Below, piece after piece: positions 1 through 9,881 of a stretch of DNA of 64,000 nucleotides. The DNA lies in the NCBI GenBank assembly GCA_963710675.1, contig CAVQBE010000017.1, positions 124,001 through 188,000 of the forward strand, given 5' to 3'. Both the position numbers and the translations under genes were made by a program. Numbering within the stretch: the first letter of the stretch is position 1; each line of letters starts with the position of its first letter. The notes beneath the pieces are model-generated. The model saw only the letters and a program-made list of their open reading frames with translations, did not search any database and was not told the origin of the DNA. This stretch comes from JACCZX01 sp963710675 (GTDB lineage Bacteria; Pseudomonadota; Gammaproteobacteria; Burkholderiales; Burkholderiaceae_F).

Positions 1-983
1 CGATTACGCGCCGAATTCCATACAGAGGCGAACAGGTCCTCGTCTTCGCGCAGTCCGGCTTGCGCCAGAGCGGCATCCTCGCCCTCTTCGCGGATCACGT
101 CGACGACCTCGTCAACGGTTAACCGGCCCACCAGCCGCCCGGCTTCATCGACGACCGGGGCCGACACGAGGTCGTAGCGCTCGAAAGCCTGCGCAGCTTC
201 ACCTGTCTCATCAAGCGGCGAAAGTGTCATCAAATCGGTATTCATGACGTCCGCAACGCGAATCTCCGGCTCGTTCAAAAGCAGGCGGTCGAGCGGCAGT
301 GCCCCTTTGAGAACGTCGTGTCGATCGACGACGAAGACCTGATCGGTGTGATTGGGAAGGGCATCAAAGCGTCGCAGATAGCGCAACACCACTTCGAGCG
401 TGACATCCTCGCGAATGGAAATCATCTCGAAGTCCATCAGCGCGCCGACCGAATCATCCGGATATGACATCGACGCGCGTAATTGAGCGCGCTCTTCAGC
501 GGTCAGTCCCTGCTGGACTTCGTCAACAACATCCGCAGGCAGATCGTCCGCAATCGCAGCAATCTCGTCTGTTTCGAGGCTCTCGACCGCATCGACCAAT
601 TCTTCGCGGTTCATCGACGCGATCAGGGTTTCTCGTACCGCGTCGCTGACCTCGATCAGGATTTCACCGTCGCGATCGGCCTTGACGCCGTCCCAGACCG
701 TGAGACGGTCTTGCAACGGCAGGGCTTCGAGGATGTAGGCGATATCGGCCGGATGCAGGCGATCGAGGATTGACTTGAGCTCGTTCAGGTGTTGCCGGTG
801 CACCAGCTGCTCGACCAGAGGCTTCTTTTCCTCGCCGGGGGTCTGCTCTCGCTGCACCAGCGCCTCAACGCGATGCTGCTTGTCCAACAGCTGCTCAACA
901 CGGGCAAGCGCGCGCTGCGCCGCCTCGGGATCGTGCGCTTGAGCGACATCACGCGGTTCGCGTTCAAATTCTTGTTCGTTCAT
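1..983 (-). CDS. mgtE: Magnesium transporter MgtE, N-terminal part (cut by window edge)
   Basis: The minus frame is open from an ATG at 981-983 to the window edge, giving 327 residues without the membrane domain. The start is MNEQEFEREPRD. The MgtE N domain follows (motif LHPADIAYILEALP near residue 65). A CBS pair follows from about residue 180, with VADVMNTDLMTLSPLDETG marking the second CBS. In the MgtE family these cytosolic domains sense Mg2+ and gate the five-helix pore, which would be encoded beyond position 1. I see no frameshift. The Shine-Dalgarno before the ATG is weak, so the start is likely but not certain. The identity rests on the N-domain plus CBS architecture. Confidence 0.85.
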   Translation of the reverse strand, partial: MNEQEFEREPRDVAQAHDPEAAQRALARVEQLLDKQHRVEALVQREQTPGEEKKPLVEQLVHRQHLNELKSILDRLHPADIAYILEALPLQDRLTVWDGVKADRDGEILIEVSDAVRETLIASMNREELVDAVESLETDEIAAIADDLPADVVDEVQQGLTAEERAQLRASMSYPDDSVGALMDFEMISIREDVTLEVVLRYLRRFDALPNHTDQVFVVDRHDVLKGALPLDRLLLNEPEIRVADVMNTDLMTLSPLDETGEAAQAFERYDLVSAPVVDEAGRLVGRLTVDEVVDVIREEGEDAALAQAGLREDEDLFASVWNSARN

Positions 984-1042
984 TTTTTCAATCGTGCGTG
1001 CCGTTGCGCCGGCGCACGGATTGTAGGCGGCAACTCAATCGA

Positions 1043-1729
1043 TCACGGCACGGAAGCGTCGACCATGAAACGTTGTATGGCGGCCGTTCTGCGATCGAGA
1101 TAGGGTCCGGAGCGGATACGGCCGTAGCGCTTGGGGTTGGGCAGATAGGCGGCGAGTCGCGCGGATTGTTCAGCATTCAGATGCGCGGCACTGACGTTAA
1201 AGTACTGTCGAGCGGCGGCTTCGGCGCCAAAAACGCCGTCGCCCCACTCAACGACGTTCAAATACACCTCGAGGATCCGGCGCTTGTCCCACAGCGCCTC
1301 GATCATGTACGTGATCACGAGCTCCTGCCCTTTGCGCCAATAACTTCGCTCGGAAGACAGGAAAAGATTCTTTGCCAGTTGTTGCGTGATCGTTGAGCCG
1401 CCGCGCGCGACCTTGCCCTTCCGAACATTTTCCTTGTACGCCTTCTCGATCGCCTGCCAGTCGACGCCTTCGTGATCGGTGAAATTGGCGTCTTCGGATG
1501 CGATGACAGCACGCTTCAGGTGATTGGAGATTCGCGGGTATTCGATCCACCGATGCTTCAGCTCAGCATTCGGCTTCTTATCGCGCAGCGCAGCGAGCTC
1601 ACGGCTCATGAATGCGGTTTCGCCGGGATCGTTCCACCTCCACCACGCGACCCAGCCGAAATACCACAGCTGGATCGACAGCAAGACAACTAGCGCTAGC
1701 AGCAACCCGCGCAGCACCCAGCGCAGCAT
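1043..1729 (-). CDS. mtgA: Monofunctional biosynthetic peptidoglycan transglycosylase
   Basis: This 228-residue membrane-anchored glycosyltransferase family 51 enzyme polymerises lipid II into glycan strands at the inner membrane. One N-terminal membrane helix (LLLALVVLLSIQLWYFGWVAW) is followed by the GT51 core: the catalytic-glutamate motif ASEDANFTDHEGVDW, then RGGSTITQQLAKNLFLS and the motif EVYLNVVEWGDGVFGAE. There is no transpeptidase domain, and the length is normal for MtgA. I chose the ATG at 1729; an in-frame TTG two codons upstream is the alternative. It lies downstream of aroE on the same strand, an arrangement common in Burkholderiales. Confidence 0.93.
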   Translation of the reverse strand: MLRWVLRGLLLALVVLLSIQLWYFGWVAWWRWNDPGETAFMSRELAALRDKKPNAELKHRWIEYPRISNHLKRAVIASEDANFTDHEGVDWQAIEKAYKENVRKGKVARGGSTITQQLAKNLFLSSERSYWRKGQELVITYMIEALWDKRRILEVYLNVVEWGDGVFGAEAAARQYFNVSAAHLNAEQSARLAAYLPNPKRYGRIRSGPYLDRRTAAIQRFMVDASVP

Positions 1730-1820
1730 GGTCAATTAGTTCCGGCTCGCAACTCGCGGGTCGATTGCAGGGGCACGCGAAAAGCTGGGGGCGGGTCCGC
1801 GCCCATCGCGACGCGCATTG

Positions 1821-2666
1821 CTATCTTGCGACGACGTACTCGGCCGATTGCAGCTTCAGCAAATCTCGCAGTTCGCGGTACACGGCGCCGGTATCCGGGC
1901 GCACGCCCCGCCACAGGAGAAACGACTCGGCGGCCTGCTCAATCAGCATGCCGAGGCCGTCGACAACGTGTTTCGCACCGCCCTGCTGGGCAAGCTGCAT
2001 AAACGGCGTCGGATCCGCCGCGTACGCTAAATCGTAGGCGAGCGTGCAGTCATTAAACGTGTCCGGATCGATCGCAGGCGCTTCGTGATTCAGACTGGTC
2101 GTCGTACCGTTGATGATCAGATCGAAGTGCTCGGCAGGAATTTCATCGAAGTGAATTGCCTCGACGCCGAACTCTTCGGCCAGCTCTTCTGCACGTTTGT
2201 GCGATCGATTGGCGACTGCGAGCCAGCGCGGACTCTCATCAAGCATCGAGCCGAGCAAACCCCGCACGGCGCCCCCCGATCCCAGCACGAGCACTGAACA
2301 ATCGGAAAACGAAAACTTCAGGCGCTCGCGCAGATCGCGCACGAACCCGATGCCATCGGTGTTGTCACCGAGGATCGTGTCACCGTCGAACTTCAAAGTG
2401 TTGACGGCGCCAGCGACTCGCGCGCGCGGCGTCAGATCATCCGCCAGCTTTGCCGCGTCGATTTTGAAAGGCAGCGTGACGTTAAGCCCGCCGTAACCCG
2501 CTTCGCGCAAAGCCAGCGCCTTGTCTTCGAAGCCATCCAACGGCGCTTCTATCCGCTCATAGGTAAGGTGCTGCTTTGCCTGCTGAGCAAAACGCTGATG
2601 AATCTCTGGTGAACGGCTGTGCGCGATCGGGTTACCGACCACTCCGTACTTGTCGACGGTGTGCAT
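1821..2666 (-). CDS. aroE: Shikimate dehydrogenase
   Basis: The protein has 281 residues and catalyses the NADPH-dependent reduction of 3-dehydroshikimate to shikimate in aromatic amino acid synthesis. Shikimate-binding residues are visible in the N-terminal motif NPIAHSRSP and in GGLNVTLPFK, which carries the catalytic lysine. GDNTDGIGF carries the partner aspartate. The Rossmann dinucleotide loop is GSGGAVRGLL. It is intact, with an ATG start (MHTVDKYGVVGNP). It sits between a TonB-like gene and mtgA with short gaps and probably shares their transcript. The pathway partner aroQ is elsewhere in the window, at 9.4 kb. Confidence 0.95.
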   Translation of the reverse strand: MHTVDKYGVVGNPIAHSRSPEIHQRFAQQAKQHLTYERIEAPLDGFEDKALALREAGYGGLNVTLPFKIDAAKLADDLTPRARVAGAVNTLKFDGDTILGDNTDGIGFVRDLRERLKFSFSDCSVLVLGSGGAVRGLLGSMLDESPRWLAVANRSHKRAEELAEEFGVEAIHFDEIPAEHFDLIINGTTTSLNHEAPAIDPDTFNDCTLAYDLAYAADPTPFMQLAQQGGAKHVVDGLGMLIEQAAESFLLWRGVRPDTGAVYRELRDLLKLQSAEYVVAR

Positions 2667-2706
2667 GCAGACCTATCTCACGAACGCGAATGACATAGGT
2701 TATGAG

Positions 2707-3606
2707 TCAGGGCTTTGCGCTGCGGGTGGCCAGCTGATCATTGGTGAATATCCACGTGCGTGTAATTTCTAGGATATCCGTGTCGCGCGCGATCTCCGGT
2801 GGAAAAGGTGGGTAGGGACCGGCCATTTGCACGATTCTGCGCGCAGCGCGATCAAGTATCTGCGATCCCGACGATTGGTCGATCATCGCATCCGCGACCG
2901 ACCCGTCTTTGCGAATCGCCACGGTCAGGCGCAGTGCGCCATAGAAACGGCCGCGCGCGTCATTCGGATAATTCTCATTGCCGATCTTCTCAACCCGCGC
3001 TCGCCAGTCTTCGACGTAGCGAGCGTACCGATACTCCGACGCACTTGGCATGAAGTGGTGCTTGCGCGGTCGCTTTTGATAATCCGAGATCTGCTTGGCG
3101 ATCTCGGCCTGAGCGCGCGCCAGCTGTTCGTTCGCCTCATCATCGGTCGTACCGCTTTGTGGCTGTTGGGCAGACGTTTCGTTCAGCGGAGTCGGCCGTA
3201 GCTGCAGCGACTCACGGAGCGTCGCCAGCAGCTTCTTTTGCTCTTCCTCCAGCTGTTGCACATTCTTGCGCGCCGACTCAAGAGAATCGCCATCGCGCAT
3301 CTCAAAACTGTTGGGCAGCGGAGAAGTACGGCGACCCGCGTCGTTGGTGCCGCCACCATCCAGATTATTTTGCGCTAGCGCTTCGACCGTGCCGGGCGCG
3401 GTATTGCTTTTTGCATTGACCAGAATGATCTCGACAGGGGCATCGGTCGATCGCACGCGAAAAAGTTCAGGATCTACAAAACGGACGGCGAGCGCGGTGA
3501 TGTGCAAGCCAATGGATACAGTCATCGCCATGACAAGTACTTTGTCGGCGAGAAACGAGCGCAACCCGTAGGCCGGCGCAGCCAGGCTGAGGTCAGCTAC
3601 GTCCAT
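2707..3606 (-). CDS. TonB-family energy transducer-like protein
   Basis: The protein has 299 residues. An N-terminal membrane helix (VLVMAMTVSIGLHITALAV) is followed by a charged, coiled-coil-prone region rich in E, K and Q (about residues 100-175). A C-terminal TonB-like domain carries the pattern LRLTVAIRKDGSVADAMI and then SSGSQILDRAARRIV. TonB proteins carry proton-motive-force energy from ExbB/ExbD to outer membrane receptors. No exbB or exbD is nearby, and this lone TonB beside aroE is a recurring betaproteobacterial arrangement. The middle is not the usual Pro-rich spacer, so it may serve a different role such as envelope integrity. It is intact. Confidence 0.8.
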   Translation of the reverse strand: MDVADLSLAAPAYGLRSFLADKVLVMAMTVSIGLHITALAVRFVDPELFRVRSTDAPVEIILVNAKSNTAPGTVEALAQNNLDGGGTNDAGRRTSPLPNSFEMRDGDSLESARKNVQQLEEEQKKLLATLRESLQLRPTPLNETSAQQPQSGTTDDEANEQLARAQAEIAKQISDYQKRPRKHHFMPSASEYRYARYVEDWRARVEKIGNENYPNDARGRFYGALRLTVAIRKDGSVADAMIDQSSGSQILDRAARRIVQMAGPYPPFPPEIARDTDILEITRTWIFTNDQLATRSAKP

Positions 3607-3745
3607 TTAGGCGCGACATCAATCGTGTTGGTCTCTGCATTACCGAGTTGATCGATTGTAGCCAGCACCACCCAATTGGCAGGTGACAAGATCGCGCTAG
3701 TCTCGCCGCCGCTATTGCCGCATCCAGCAGCAGGCGCGCGAAGCG

Positions 3746-5763
3746 TTAAGGTGAAGTCGACGCTGTACCTCCCGCAGACTCAGAGATCACTTCGTTGACC
3801 GCTTCCGTCACCTCTGCGCGATCTTCGACGGCAGACAGCAGCGAGATATCCGGAGTGTCGTCGCCGATCTCCTCGTCGTCTGCCTCGACCGCGGTGAGCC
3901 CGGCCAGCACTCGATGCACACGCGCTTCCACGGTAAGGTCCACCTGGTCGACTGAAACGATGTCCAGCTCAATTTTCTGTCCGCGCGGCAAATCCGGAAG
4001 TCCTGGTACTCGGGTGACGAAGGGCACGCCGTCGAGTCGTAGTACGTCGCCCTTTAAGACCGTGGCTGAAGTTCGCTTAATGCTTTCCTGCTCGAGCCAA
4101 CGCAGGGACCAATAGCGCTCCAGCTTCTGCTGAAATTCCGCATACGCAGAGTAGGCGGACTCGAAGCCCGAGACGATGCCAAACAGCTCAGCGTCGTTGG
4201 GCGCATACGGCGGCGGCTGCTCGCGGATACATGCGAGCAGCTGCCGCTGATTGACGAGATCCACATAGCGGCGCAGCGGTGATGTGCACCAAGCGTAGTG
4301 CTCTACACCAATACCGTCGTGCGGTGCGGGCGCCGTTCCCATTTTCACGCGACCGAGAACCTGCGAGCGATAAATACCGGCGGCACGACGCGCCGCAAGC
4401 CATCCGCCCCACGTGCTGTTCGCGAAAATCATCAGTTCCGCGACGATCGAATCGAGCGGTGCTCCTCGCTTCCGCTGTCGGATAGTGACTTTGGCTTGAT
4501 CGTCGATGCCGTCAAGCTCGAACGAATAATCGACCCGGCCGACCGGCTCTGGCCGCCCTCGCACCTGTTCGCGATGTGCAAGAAGTTTGCGGGCCACGTG
4601 CCAGAGAACGCTCAGTTCCGCCGAGTGCGGCGAATCGAACCGGCCGTCGGCGATCGTGGCTTCCGTAACAATCGCATCGAGTCGGTCGTGCCGCAAATTA
4701 CTTTCTATGCGCAGCCGCTCCAGACGAGATTCGGTCGTTCGCACCTCGAACGTCGCGTCGACGTCGGCGTACAGCGATAGCACGGGTACTTCCCGGCCTT
4801 CGTTCAGCGACAGCAACTCGATCCACTCGGCAGGCAACATCGTGTACTTCAGCCCGGCGCATAGACGGTGGACATGCGCGCGCGCGCGACGGTATCGATC
4901 GAGTGGCCGGGTGGCAGGACAACGGCCGGGGCGGCGATGTGAATTCCGATGCGCGTTCGATCGCCGAGCGTCTGCACCGAAAAAGCGTCGTCGATCTCGG
5001 TCGTCGCACTATCGTCGATGGAGAACGCGCGCACGGTGGCGAGCGGCAAATCGCCCGGGAGCACCGGGACGCCCGATTGCGCGGCAAACCCTGTGCCGCG
5101 CGGAAAGTGCTGCGCCAGAAAACTGTCGACATGCCAGCGGTACGGTGACGCAATCGCACTGCGCGCCAGAAGCAAGCGCAGCGGAGTCATGTGCGATTCG
5201 CTCGCCGCTTGCTCCAGCGCCTTGAACTCGATGGAACTACGGTCGGGCTTTATTACAAGCGCAATTGCCTGGCTGGCAATAATCTCCGGCGCACGCCCCG
5301 CTTTCAACTCGTCAACGTACTGCTGCCGTAACTCGTCCTGCTTTCGCTTGCGCTCGACGGCCGCCAATGCCGCCCGCAGCGTTTCGGCCGGTGCGGGCCG
5401 GTAACGGCCGCGGCCTTTGCGATAAAAATAAATCGGTGCACTGTGCAATCGAAACAGCAATGCTGCCGCCTGTTCGGCTGTTGGCTCCGCACCGAAATAG
5501 TCGCGCGCCAACTCTACGAATCCAAATTCTTCCTGAGGCGCGACTTCCCACAAAAAATCCAGATCGATCAGCTGCGCCTGCGCCTGCGCACGCTCAATCA
5601 GCTGCGCGGGCGCCGGCTCTGCAAAGCGAAGCAGCACGTGTGATGTCTTGACCTTGGTCCGCTTGCCACTGGGCAGCTCAACCTGATGAGAGGTCCCGGC
5701 ATTCGCCATCTCGGTCCCCGCCTTGAACGCACCGTCGTCATCGAAAAGCAGATGCGTGCTCAC
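3746..5763 (-). CDS. RNase II/R-family (RNB domain) exoribonuclease, frameshifted
   Basis: Two adjoining frames (5763-4849 and 4840-3746) form one RNB protein of about 670 residues. The N-terminal part starts MSTHLLFDDDGAFKAGT at a GTG. The RNB core carries the metal-site motif SIDDSATTEIDDAFSV and is interrupted inside VYAPG-LKYTMLP. Restoring one C near 4850-4857 joins the frames exactly. The rest includes the motif WCTSPLRRYVDLVNQRQL. The family degrades RNA processively from the 3' end. The enzyme lacks the clear cold-shock and S1 layout of RNase R and resembles the RNase II-like proteins found beside aroE and tonB in betaproteobacteria. The break is probably a sequencing deletion in a G/C run. 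Confidence 0.82.
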
Positions 5764-5794
5764 GTGGAGCCTGTACGGATTTCAGCGTGACGCT

Positions 5795-6539
5795 TCAAAC
5801 CGTCAATCCGCCTGACACTTCGATCACGGCGCCATTGATGTATGACGCTTCGTCGGAGGCAAGGAACGCGTAGACAGTTCGCTACGTCTTTAGGCGTTCC
5901 CAGGCGGCGCAGCGGCACGCGCTCGGTTAGTTGGTCCAGCACTTTCTGGGGAATCGTATCCAGAATGTGCGTGGCAATGAACCCGGGAGCAATAGCGTTG
6001 CAACGGATTCCCTTCGGTCCCAGTTCACGCGCCCACGTTTTGACGAAGCCAATGACCCCGAACTTGCTGGCCGCGTAGTTCGTCTGTCCGAAGTTTCCGT
6101 AGATGCCGACAACGCTCGACGCGTTCAGTATCACGCCACTTCCCTGCTTCAGCATCGTATCGAGTACCGCCTGGGCGCAGTTAAAAGTGCCCTTTAAATT
6201 GACGTCGATCACGCGATCGAACTGGTCACTCGACATTTTCTGCAGTCGCGCATCGATCGTGATTCCTGCATTGTTGACCAGGACGTCGATTCGGCCGTGA
6301 CGCTCAACGGCTGCTGCAGCCATTGCGTCGATCTGCTCGCGGCGTGTAACATCGACCACGGCCGCATCGATCTCACCGAAGCGAGCCAGCGTCGCGACGG
6401 TGGCGTCGATCGATGATCTGTCGATGTCGCACGCAACAACCGTGGCGCCCTCTTCAAGAAATTTGCGTGCAGTGGCGCATCCGATTCCTTGTGCCGCCCC
6501 GGTGATGATCGCAACCTTGCCTTGTAGCCGCTGGTTCAC
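5795..6539 (-). CDS. Short-chain dehydrogenase, FabG-like 3-oxoacyl-ACP reductase, frameshifted near the end
   Basis: This is a classical SDR of about 247 residues. The NAD(P) loop is TGAAQGIG, NNAG follows, and the catalytic set is S (NASSVVG) with Y and K (YAASK). Family members reduce 3-oxoacyl thioesters with NADPH. The open frame runs to 5760 with a nonsense tail (CLRVPCLRRSV), but one base removed near 5878 restores the standard ending VYAFLASDEASYINGA to a stop at 5795. It starts at a GTG directly against yqiA. It is not next to acp or fabD, so a role in polyhydroxyalkanoate or another acyl pathway is equally possible; I leave the symbol blank. Confidence 0.82.
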
Positions 6540-7115
6540 TCAGACTCCTTGCTCGATTCCACAGAAAGAAAGAACTTGGTCGACGTACAACGCAAAGTCC
6601 GACAGCTCGTGATCGCTGCCTTCGATGACCATTTGGCGCGCTCCGTAATACTTCGCGACCATCATGCGGTAATTGATCACCGTGTCGCCGCTGGCTGCAA
6701 TTAGAAAGTAGCGGTCAGGATTCGTGACCGGCGCGTCAAGGACGCGCAGTTCGTTGATGTACTCGGGCCGGAAGTCGATTTCCTCGTCGCTAAAAAACAC
6801 CGGCTGCCGCCCGATGTGCGCCTGCAGATCGCGTGCCGGATCGACTGCTGGATTTAACAGCACTGCGCGACAGCCCAGTTGCTCGGCAACCCAAGTCGCG
6901 TAGTACCCGCCCAGCGAGGAGCCGATCAGCACAACCTGGTTGGCGCTCGACGAGCGTGCCGCATACAACGCCAGTTGCGCAGCCATGCGCGGCGAGGCCG
7001 GCAAGGCAGGACATATGAATTGGTCCGCCAGATCAAGTCGCCGCATATGTTCGCGCAGCATCTGTGCCTTGCGTGACTGCGGCGACGAACGAAACCCGTG
7101 CAAGTAGACGATCAC
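6540..7115 (-). CDS. yqiA: YqiA/YcfP-type alpha/beta-hydrolase (esterase)
   Basis: The protein has 191 residues. MIVYLHGFRSSPQS gives the oxyanion strand HGF. GSSLGGYYA is the nucleophile elbow, and GSDHELSDF supplies the catalytic histidine late in the chain. This short hydrolase family (YqiA) has esterase activity on short acyl esters, and its physiological substrate is unknown. The GTG start overlaps the mpl stop by 4 bp, and the end abuts the fabG-like start, so the three are surely co-transcribed. It is intact. Confidence 0.85.
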   Translation of the reverse strand: MIVYLHGFRSSPQSRKAQMLREHMRRLDLADQFICPALPASPRMAAQLALYAARSSSANQVVLIGSSLGGYYATWVAEQLGCRAVLLNPAVDPARDLQAHIGRQPVFFSDEEIDFRPEYINELRVLDAPVTNPDRYFLIAASGDTVINYRMMVAKYYGARQMVIEGSDHELSDFALYVDQVLSFCGIEQGV

Positions 7116-8512
7116 GCGGCGCTGCTCGTGGAATCAACACTTCTTGCAGAAACGCCCGGAGTTTGGGAATCCAAGCCTGCATCAGCAAGCTGCGCAAGCA
7201 GCTTCCCATGAATGCCACCAAAGCCGCCGTTGCTCATCACGACAACTTGGTCACCCGCCCGGGCGTACGTGACAACCGCTTTGATCAGGGCATCGAGCTC
7301 GTTGTGCGTTGTGGCTCTCGCCCCCAGGCCCGCCAGTGCCTGCGCCGCATTCCAGCCGAGTCCCGCGGAAAAACAGAACACGCGATCTGCACCCGACAAA
7401 CTATCGGCCAGCCGCGCGTTCATCACTCCGCGCTTCATCGTGTTGGAGCGCGGCTCGAACACCGCGACTATCCGGCCTTGCGCATGTGACGCGCGCAGCG
7501 CCGCAATCGTCATCTCGAATGCCGTCGGGTGATGTGCGAAGTCGTCGATCACAGTGACACCCGCCGCCGTGCCTCGCACTTCAAGCCGGCGCTTAACGCC
7601 ACGGAATTCGGCCAGCGCGGCGAGTGCCTCAGTACCCGGCACGCCAGCATGATCCGCCGCCGCAACGGCAGCGAGCGCGTTCATTCGGTTGTGCTCTCCC
7701 GCCATTGCGAGCTGAAGCGACCCGACGCGATGCGCTCCGCTAGACACGTCACAAGTCTTCTCGTCGATGCGCCAGTCACCCATTTGGCCGAATGTCTGCA
7801 GCTCAGACCAGCAACCTCGCTGCAATACACGGCCGAGCGCCTCGTCGCCGGCGTTTGCAACGATGCGTGCGGTGGCGGGCAGCGTACGGATCAGGTGATG
7901 AAACTGCGCTTCGATCGCGGCAAGATCGGAAAAAATATCAGCGTGATCGAATTCCAGATTGTTCAAGATAAGCGTTCGTGCGCGATAGTGCAGAAACTTT
8001 GAACGCTTGTCGAAAAATGCGGTGTCGTATTCATCGGCCTCAATGACAAAGTGACGGCCGGCGCCAAGCCGGGCGGAGCATGCGAAGTCATCCGGTACGC
8101 CGCCGATGAGAAATCCGGGTTCAAGGCCAGCGTATTCGAGAATCTTTGAGAGCATCGCGCTCGTGGTCGTCTTGCCGTGGGTGCCGGCGACTGCGAGCAC
8201 ATGTCGACCGCGCAGGACGTTATCGGCGAGCCACTGCGGCCCGGATACATAAGCGTCGCCGCGATTTAGGATCGCCTCCATCAGCGCGTTTCCACGTGTG
8301 ACAACGTTGCCAATGACCCACACGTCTGGATTCAATGAAAGCTGGTCAGCGTCGTAACCCTCGAGCACGCGCACGTTGGCTGCGGCAAGCTGGTCGCTCA
8401 TCGGCGGGTACACGTTTGCATCGCACCCGGTCACAACGTGGCCGGCGGCCTGCGCAAGCTGTGCGAGCCCGCCCATAAACGTTCCGCCGACGCCGAGAAT
8501 GTGGAGATGCAA
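7112..8512 (-). CDS. mpl: UDP-N-acetylmuramate:L-alanyl-gamma-D-glutamyl-meso-diaminopimelate ligase
   Basis: The protein has 466 residues and is a Mur-ligase fold enzyme that reattaches recycled murein tripeptide to UDP-MurNAc. The N-terminal Rossmann part starts MHLHILGVGGTFMGGLAQL. The ATP loop is AGTHGKTTTSAM, and the Mpl-type segment is EADEYDTAFFDKRSKF. The C-terminal domain has DDFAHHPTAFEMT. The spacing and the ADEYDTAFFD signature separate it from MurC, a real copy of which lies at 54-55 kb. With AmpD at 21 kb the window holds two steps of cell-wall recycling. It starts at an ATG divergent from the next plus-strand gene. Confidence 0.93.
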   Translation of the reverse strand: MHLHILGVGGTFMGGLAQLAQAAGHVVTGCDANVYPPMSDQLAAANVRVLEGYDADQLSLNPDVWVIGNVVTRGNALMEAILNRGDAYVSGPQWLADNVLRGRHVLAVAGTHGKTTTSAMLSKILEYAGLEPGFLIGGVPDDFACSARLGAGRHFVIEADEYDTAFFDKRSKFLHYRARTLILNNLEFDHADIFSDLAAIEAQFHHLIRTLPATARIVANAGDEALGRVLQRGCWSELQTFGQMGDWRIDEKTCDVSSGAHRVGSLQLAMAGEHNRMNALAAVAAADHAGVPGTEALAALAEFRGVKRRLEVRGTAAGVTVIDDFAHHPTAFEMTIAALRASHAQGRIVAVFEPRSNTMKRGVMNARLADSLSGADRVFCFSAGLGWNAAQALAGLGARATTHNELDALIKAVVTYARAGDQVVVMSNGGFGGIHGKLLAQLADAGLDSQTPGVSARSVDSTSSAA

Positions 8513-8609
8513 AAGAAGGGACTGTTAAGCGCTATCGCTGGGAAGCGGCGCGGATTGTAAATGTCGTTCGCCGCGACATTCTGCCGATAAACTCACTCGA
8601 TGGCCGCCA

Positions 8610-9254
8610 ATGATCTTAAGAACGGAGCTTGCAGCCACGGCGGCTCGCCTGATCGCCGAAGAGGGCTGCGAGTATGGACAAGCCAAGCGTCGCGCGGCGC
8701 AGGAGATTCTCGGTGACGAGGTGCGCCGGTCGACGATGCCGGACAACCAAGAAGTCGAACATGAATTGCGTCGGTATTTAAAGCTCTTTGGCGGTGAAGC
8801 GCACCGGGCTTTGCTTGCTGCGATGCGCGAGGCTGCCGTGGAAATCATGCAGACACTGCAAGAGTTCGATCCGCACCTGATCGGAGCGGTGTTAAACGGC
8901 ACAGCCACAGAGCACTCTGATATCCATCTGCAGTTGTTCGTTGACAGCGCGAAGGACGTCGAACTGCGCCTGATGAATCTCGGAATCGACTTTGACGTCG
9001 ATGACGGAGATGATGAGGGCTGATCGTCCCGCCGCGCTTGAAAGATTAAGTTTTGTCGTGCCGTTCAACCGCGACCTTCGGTTAGACGGCCTCGAAGGGT
9101 CGGAGTCCGGTTGCACATCTATCAGCGTGATGCGATCAGGGTCGCGCCGCGACATCGACGCCATGTCGCTGGCGAAGAGGATATGCATCCGATCGAGGCG
9201 GCCGGCCGCGCCAACCTCGATTCGGTCCGTCGACTGATCGAAGAATCGCGTTGA
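8610..9254 (+). CDS. Uncharacterised nucleotidyltransferase-like protein, two frameshifts
   Basis: The first 137 residues are open (MILRTELAATAARLIAEEG). Beyond about 9015 the coding sense moves to the next frame (RPAALERLSFVVPFNRDLRL), and by about 9110 it returns to the first frame (LHIYQRDAIRVAPRH, then EAAGRANLDSVRRL) to a TGA at 9252-9254. That rebuilds about 214 residues. NGTATEHSDIHLQLF resembles a nucleotidyltransferase GS..SDID motif with the last Asp replaced by His. The order helical N-half, NTase-like core and Arg-rich tail matches a conserved betaproteobacterial family without known function that I recall beside mpl. I would not assign a reaction. Confidence 0.6.
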
Positions 9255-9321
9255 AGGGCGGCGTCTTAGACGCTAGCGGAGATCCAGCGCTTAGCCGAAG
9301 GGCTGGACAGCCTCCCCTAAA

Positions 9322-9350
9322 AAGCGGACACTTCGCCGCTTCTTTCGCCT
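9322..9350 (+). terminator. Possible weak terminator before aroQ
   Basis: AAGCGG (9322-9327) pairs with CCGCTT (9336-9341), followed by a pyrimidine-rich CTTTCGCCTTTCT. The stem is only 6 bp and the T tract is broken, so termination would be inefficient. It lies in the 163 bp between the nucleotidyltransferase-like gene and aroQ, which otherwise shows no gene. Confidence 0.3.
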
Positions 9351-9417
9351 TTCTCGCCTAAATTCGCTCGATCTGCGACGATGTGCCTTGCCCTTAAACT
9401 CTTGTCGAGTCACACCT

Positions 9418-9867
9418 GTGGCTAGCCGGATTTTGGTCCTCAACGGCCCTAACCTGAATCTGCTGGGAACACGCGAGCCTGCAGTGTATGGCAGCCAGAC
9501 GCTGGCCGATCATCGAAGCGCGAACTTAGCGCCGCCGCACAAAAGAAAAATGCGCAGATCGTGTTTTTTCAGACCAATCATGAGGGTGCGATAATCGACC
9601 GCATCCAACTGGCGCGCACCGACCGCACCGATTTCATCATTATTAATGCTGGCGCATTCACCCATACCAGCATCGCGTTGCGCGACGCACTGGCTGCGGT
9701 TTCGTTGCGCTTCATAGAAGTTCATCTGTCGAACCTGCACAAACGCGAAAGCTTCCGGCACCGGTCATACCTCGCTGACCTCGCAGTAGGAACCATTGTG
9801 GGGCTGGGTGCATCCAGGGTACCGATACGCTTTGGATTTCGCGCTAGACGCGGCACCTTCGTCTTAA
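9418..9867 (+). CDS. aroQ: 3-dehydroquinate dehydratase, type II, frameshifted
   Basis: AroQ dehydrates 3-dehydroquinate in the shikimate pathway as a dodecamer. The pieces line up as a normal protein of about 150 residues: RILVLNGPNLNLLGTREP with the catalytic Tyr in VYGSQTL, then (next frame) SAAAQKKNAQIVFFQTNHEG, IINAGAFTHTSIALRDAL, FIEVHLSNLHKRESFRHRS, and a C-terminus GYRYALDFALDAAPSS that appears only after another shift near 9812. Further shifts lie near 9512 and 9525. I chose the GTG at 9418 because it immediately precedes the first family residues; upstream TTG and ATG codons would add non-family sequence. It leads the aroQ-accB-accC group. Confidence 0.85.
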
Positions 9868-9881
9868 CTCAGCGATCGCCA

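Noticed and set aside
3607..3745. Gene between the RNB protein and the TonB-like protein
   Set aside because: Only 139 bp with no frame or motif; treated as a spacer.
8513..8609. Riboswitch or attenuator between mpl and the plus-strand genes
   Set aside because: No conserved motif or hairpin with a T tract could be seen in the 97 bp.
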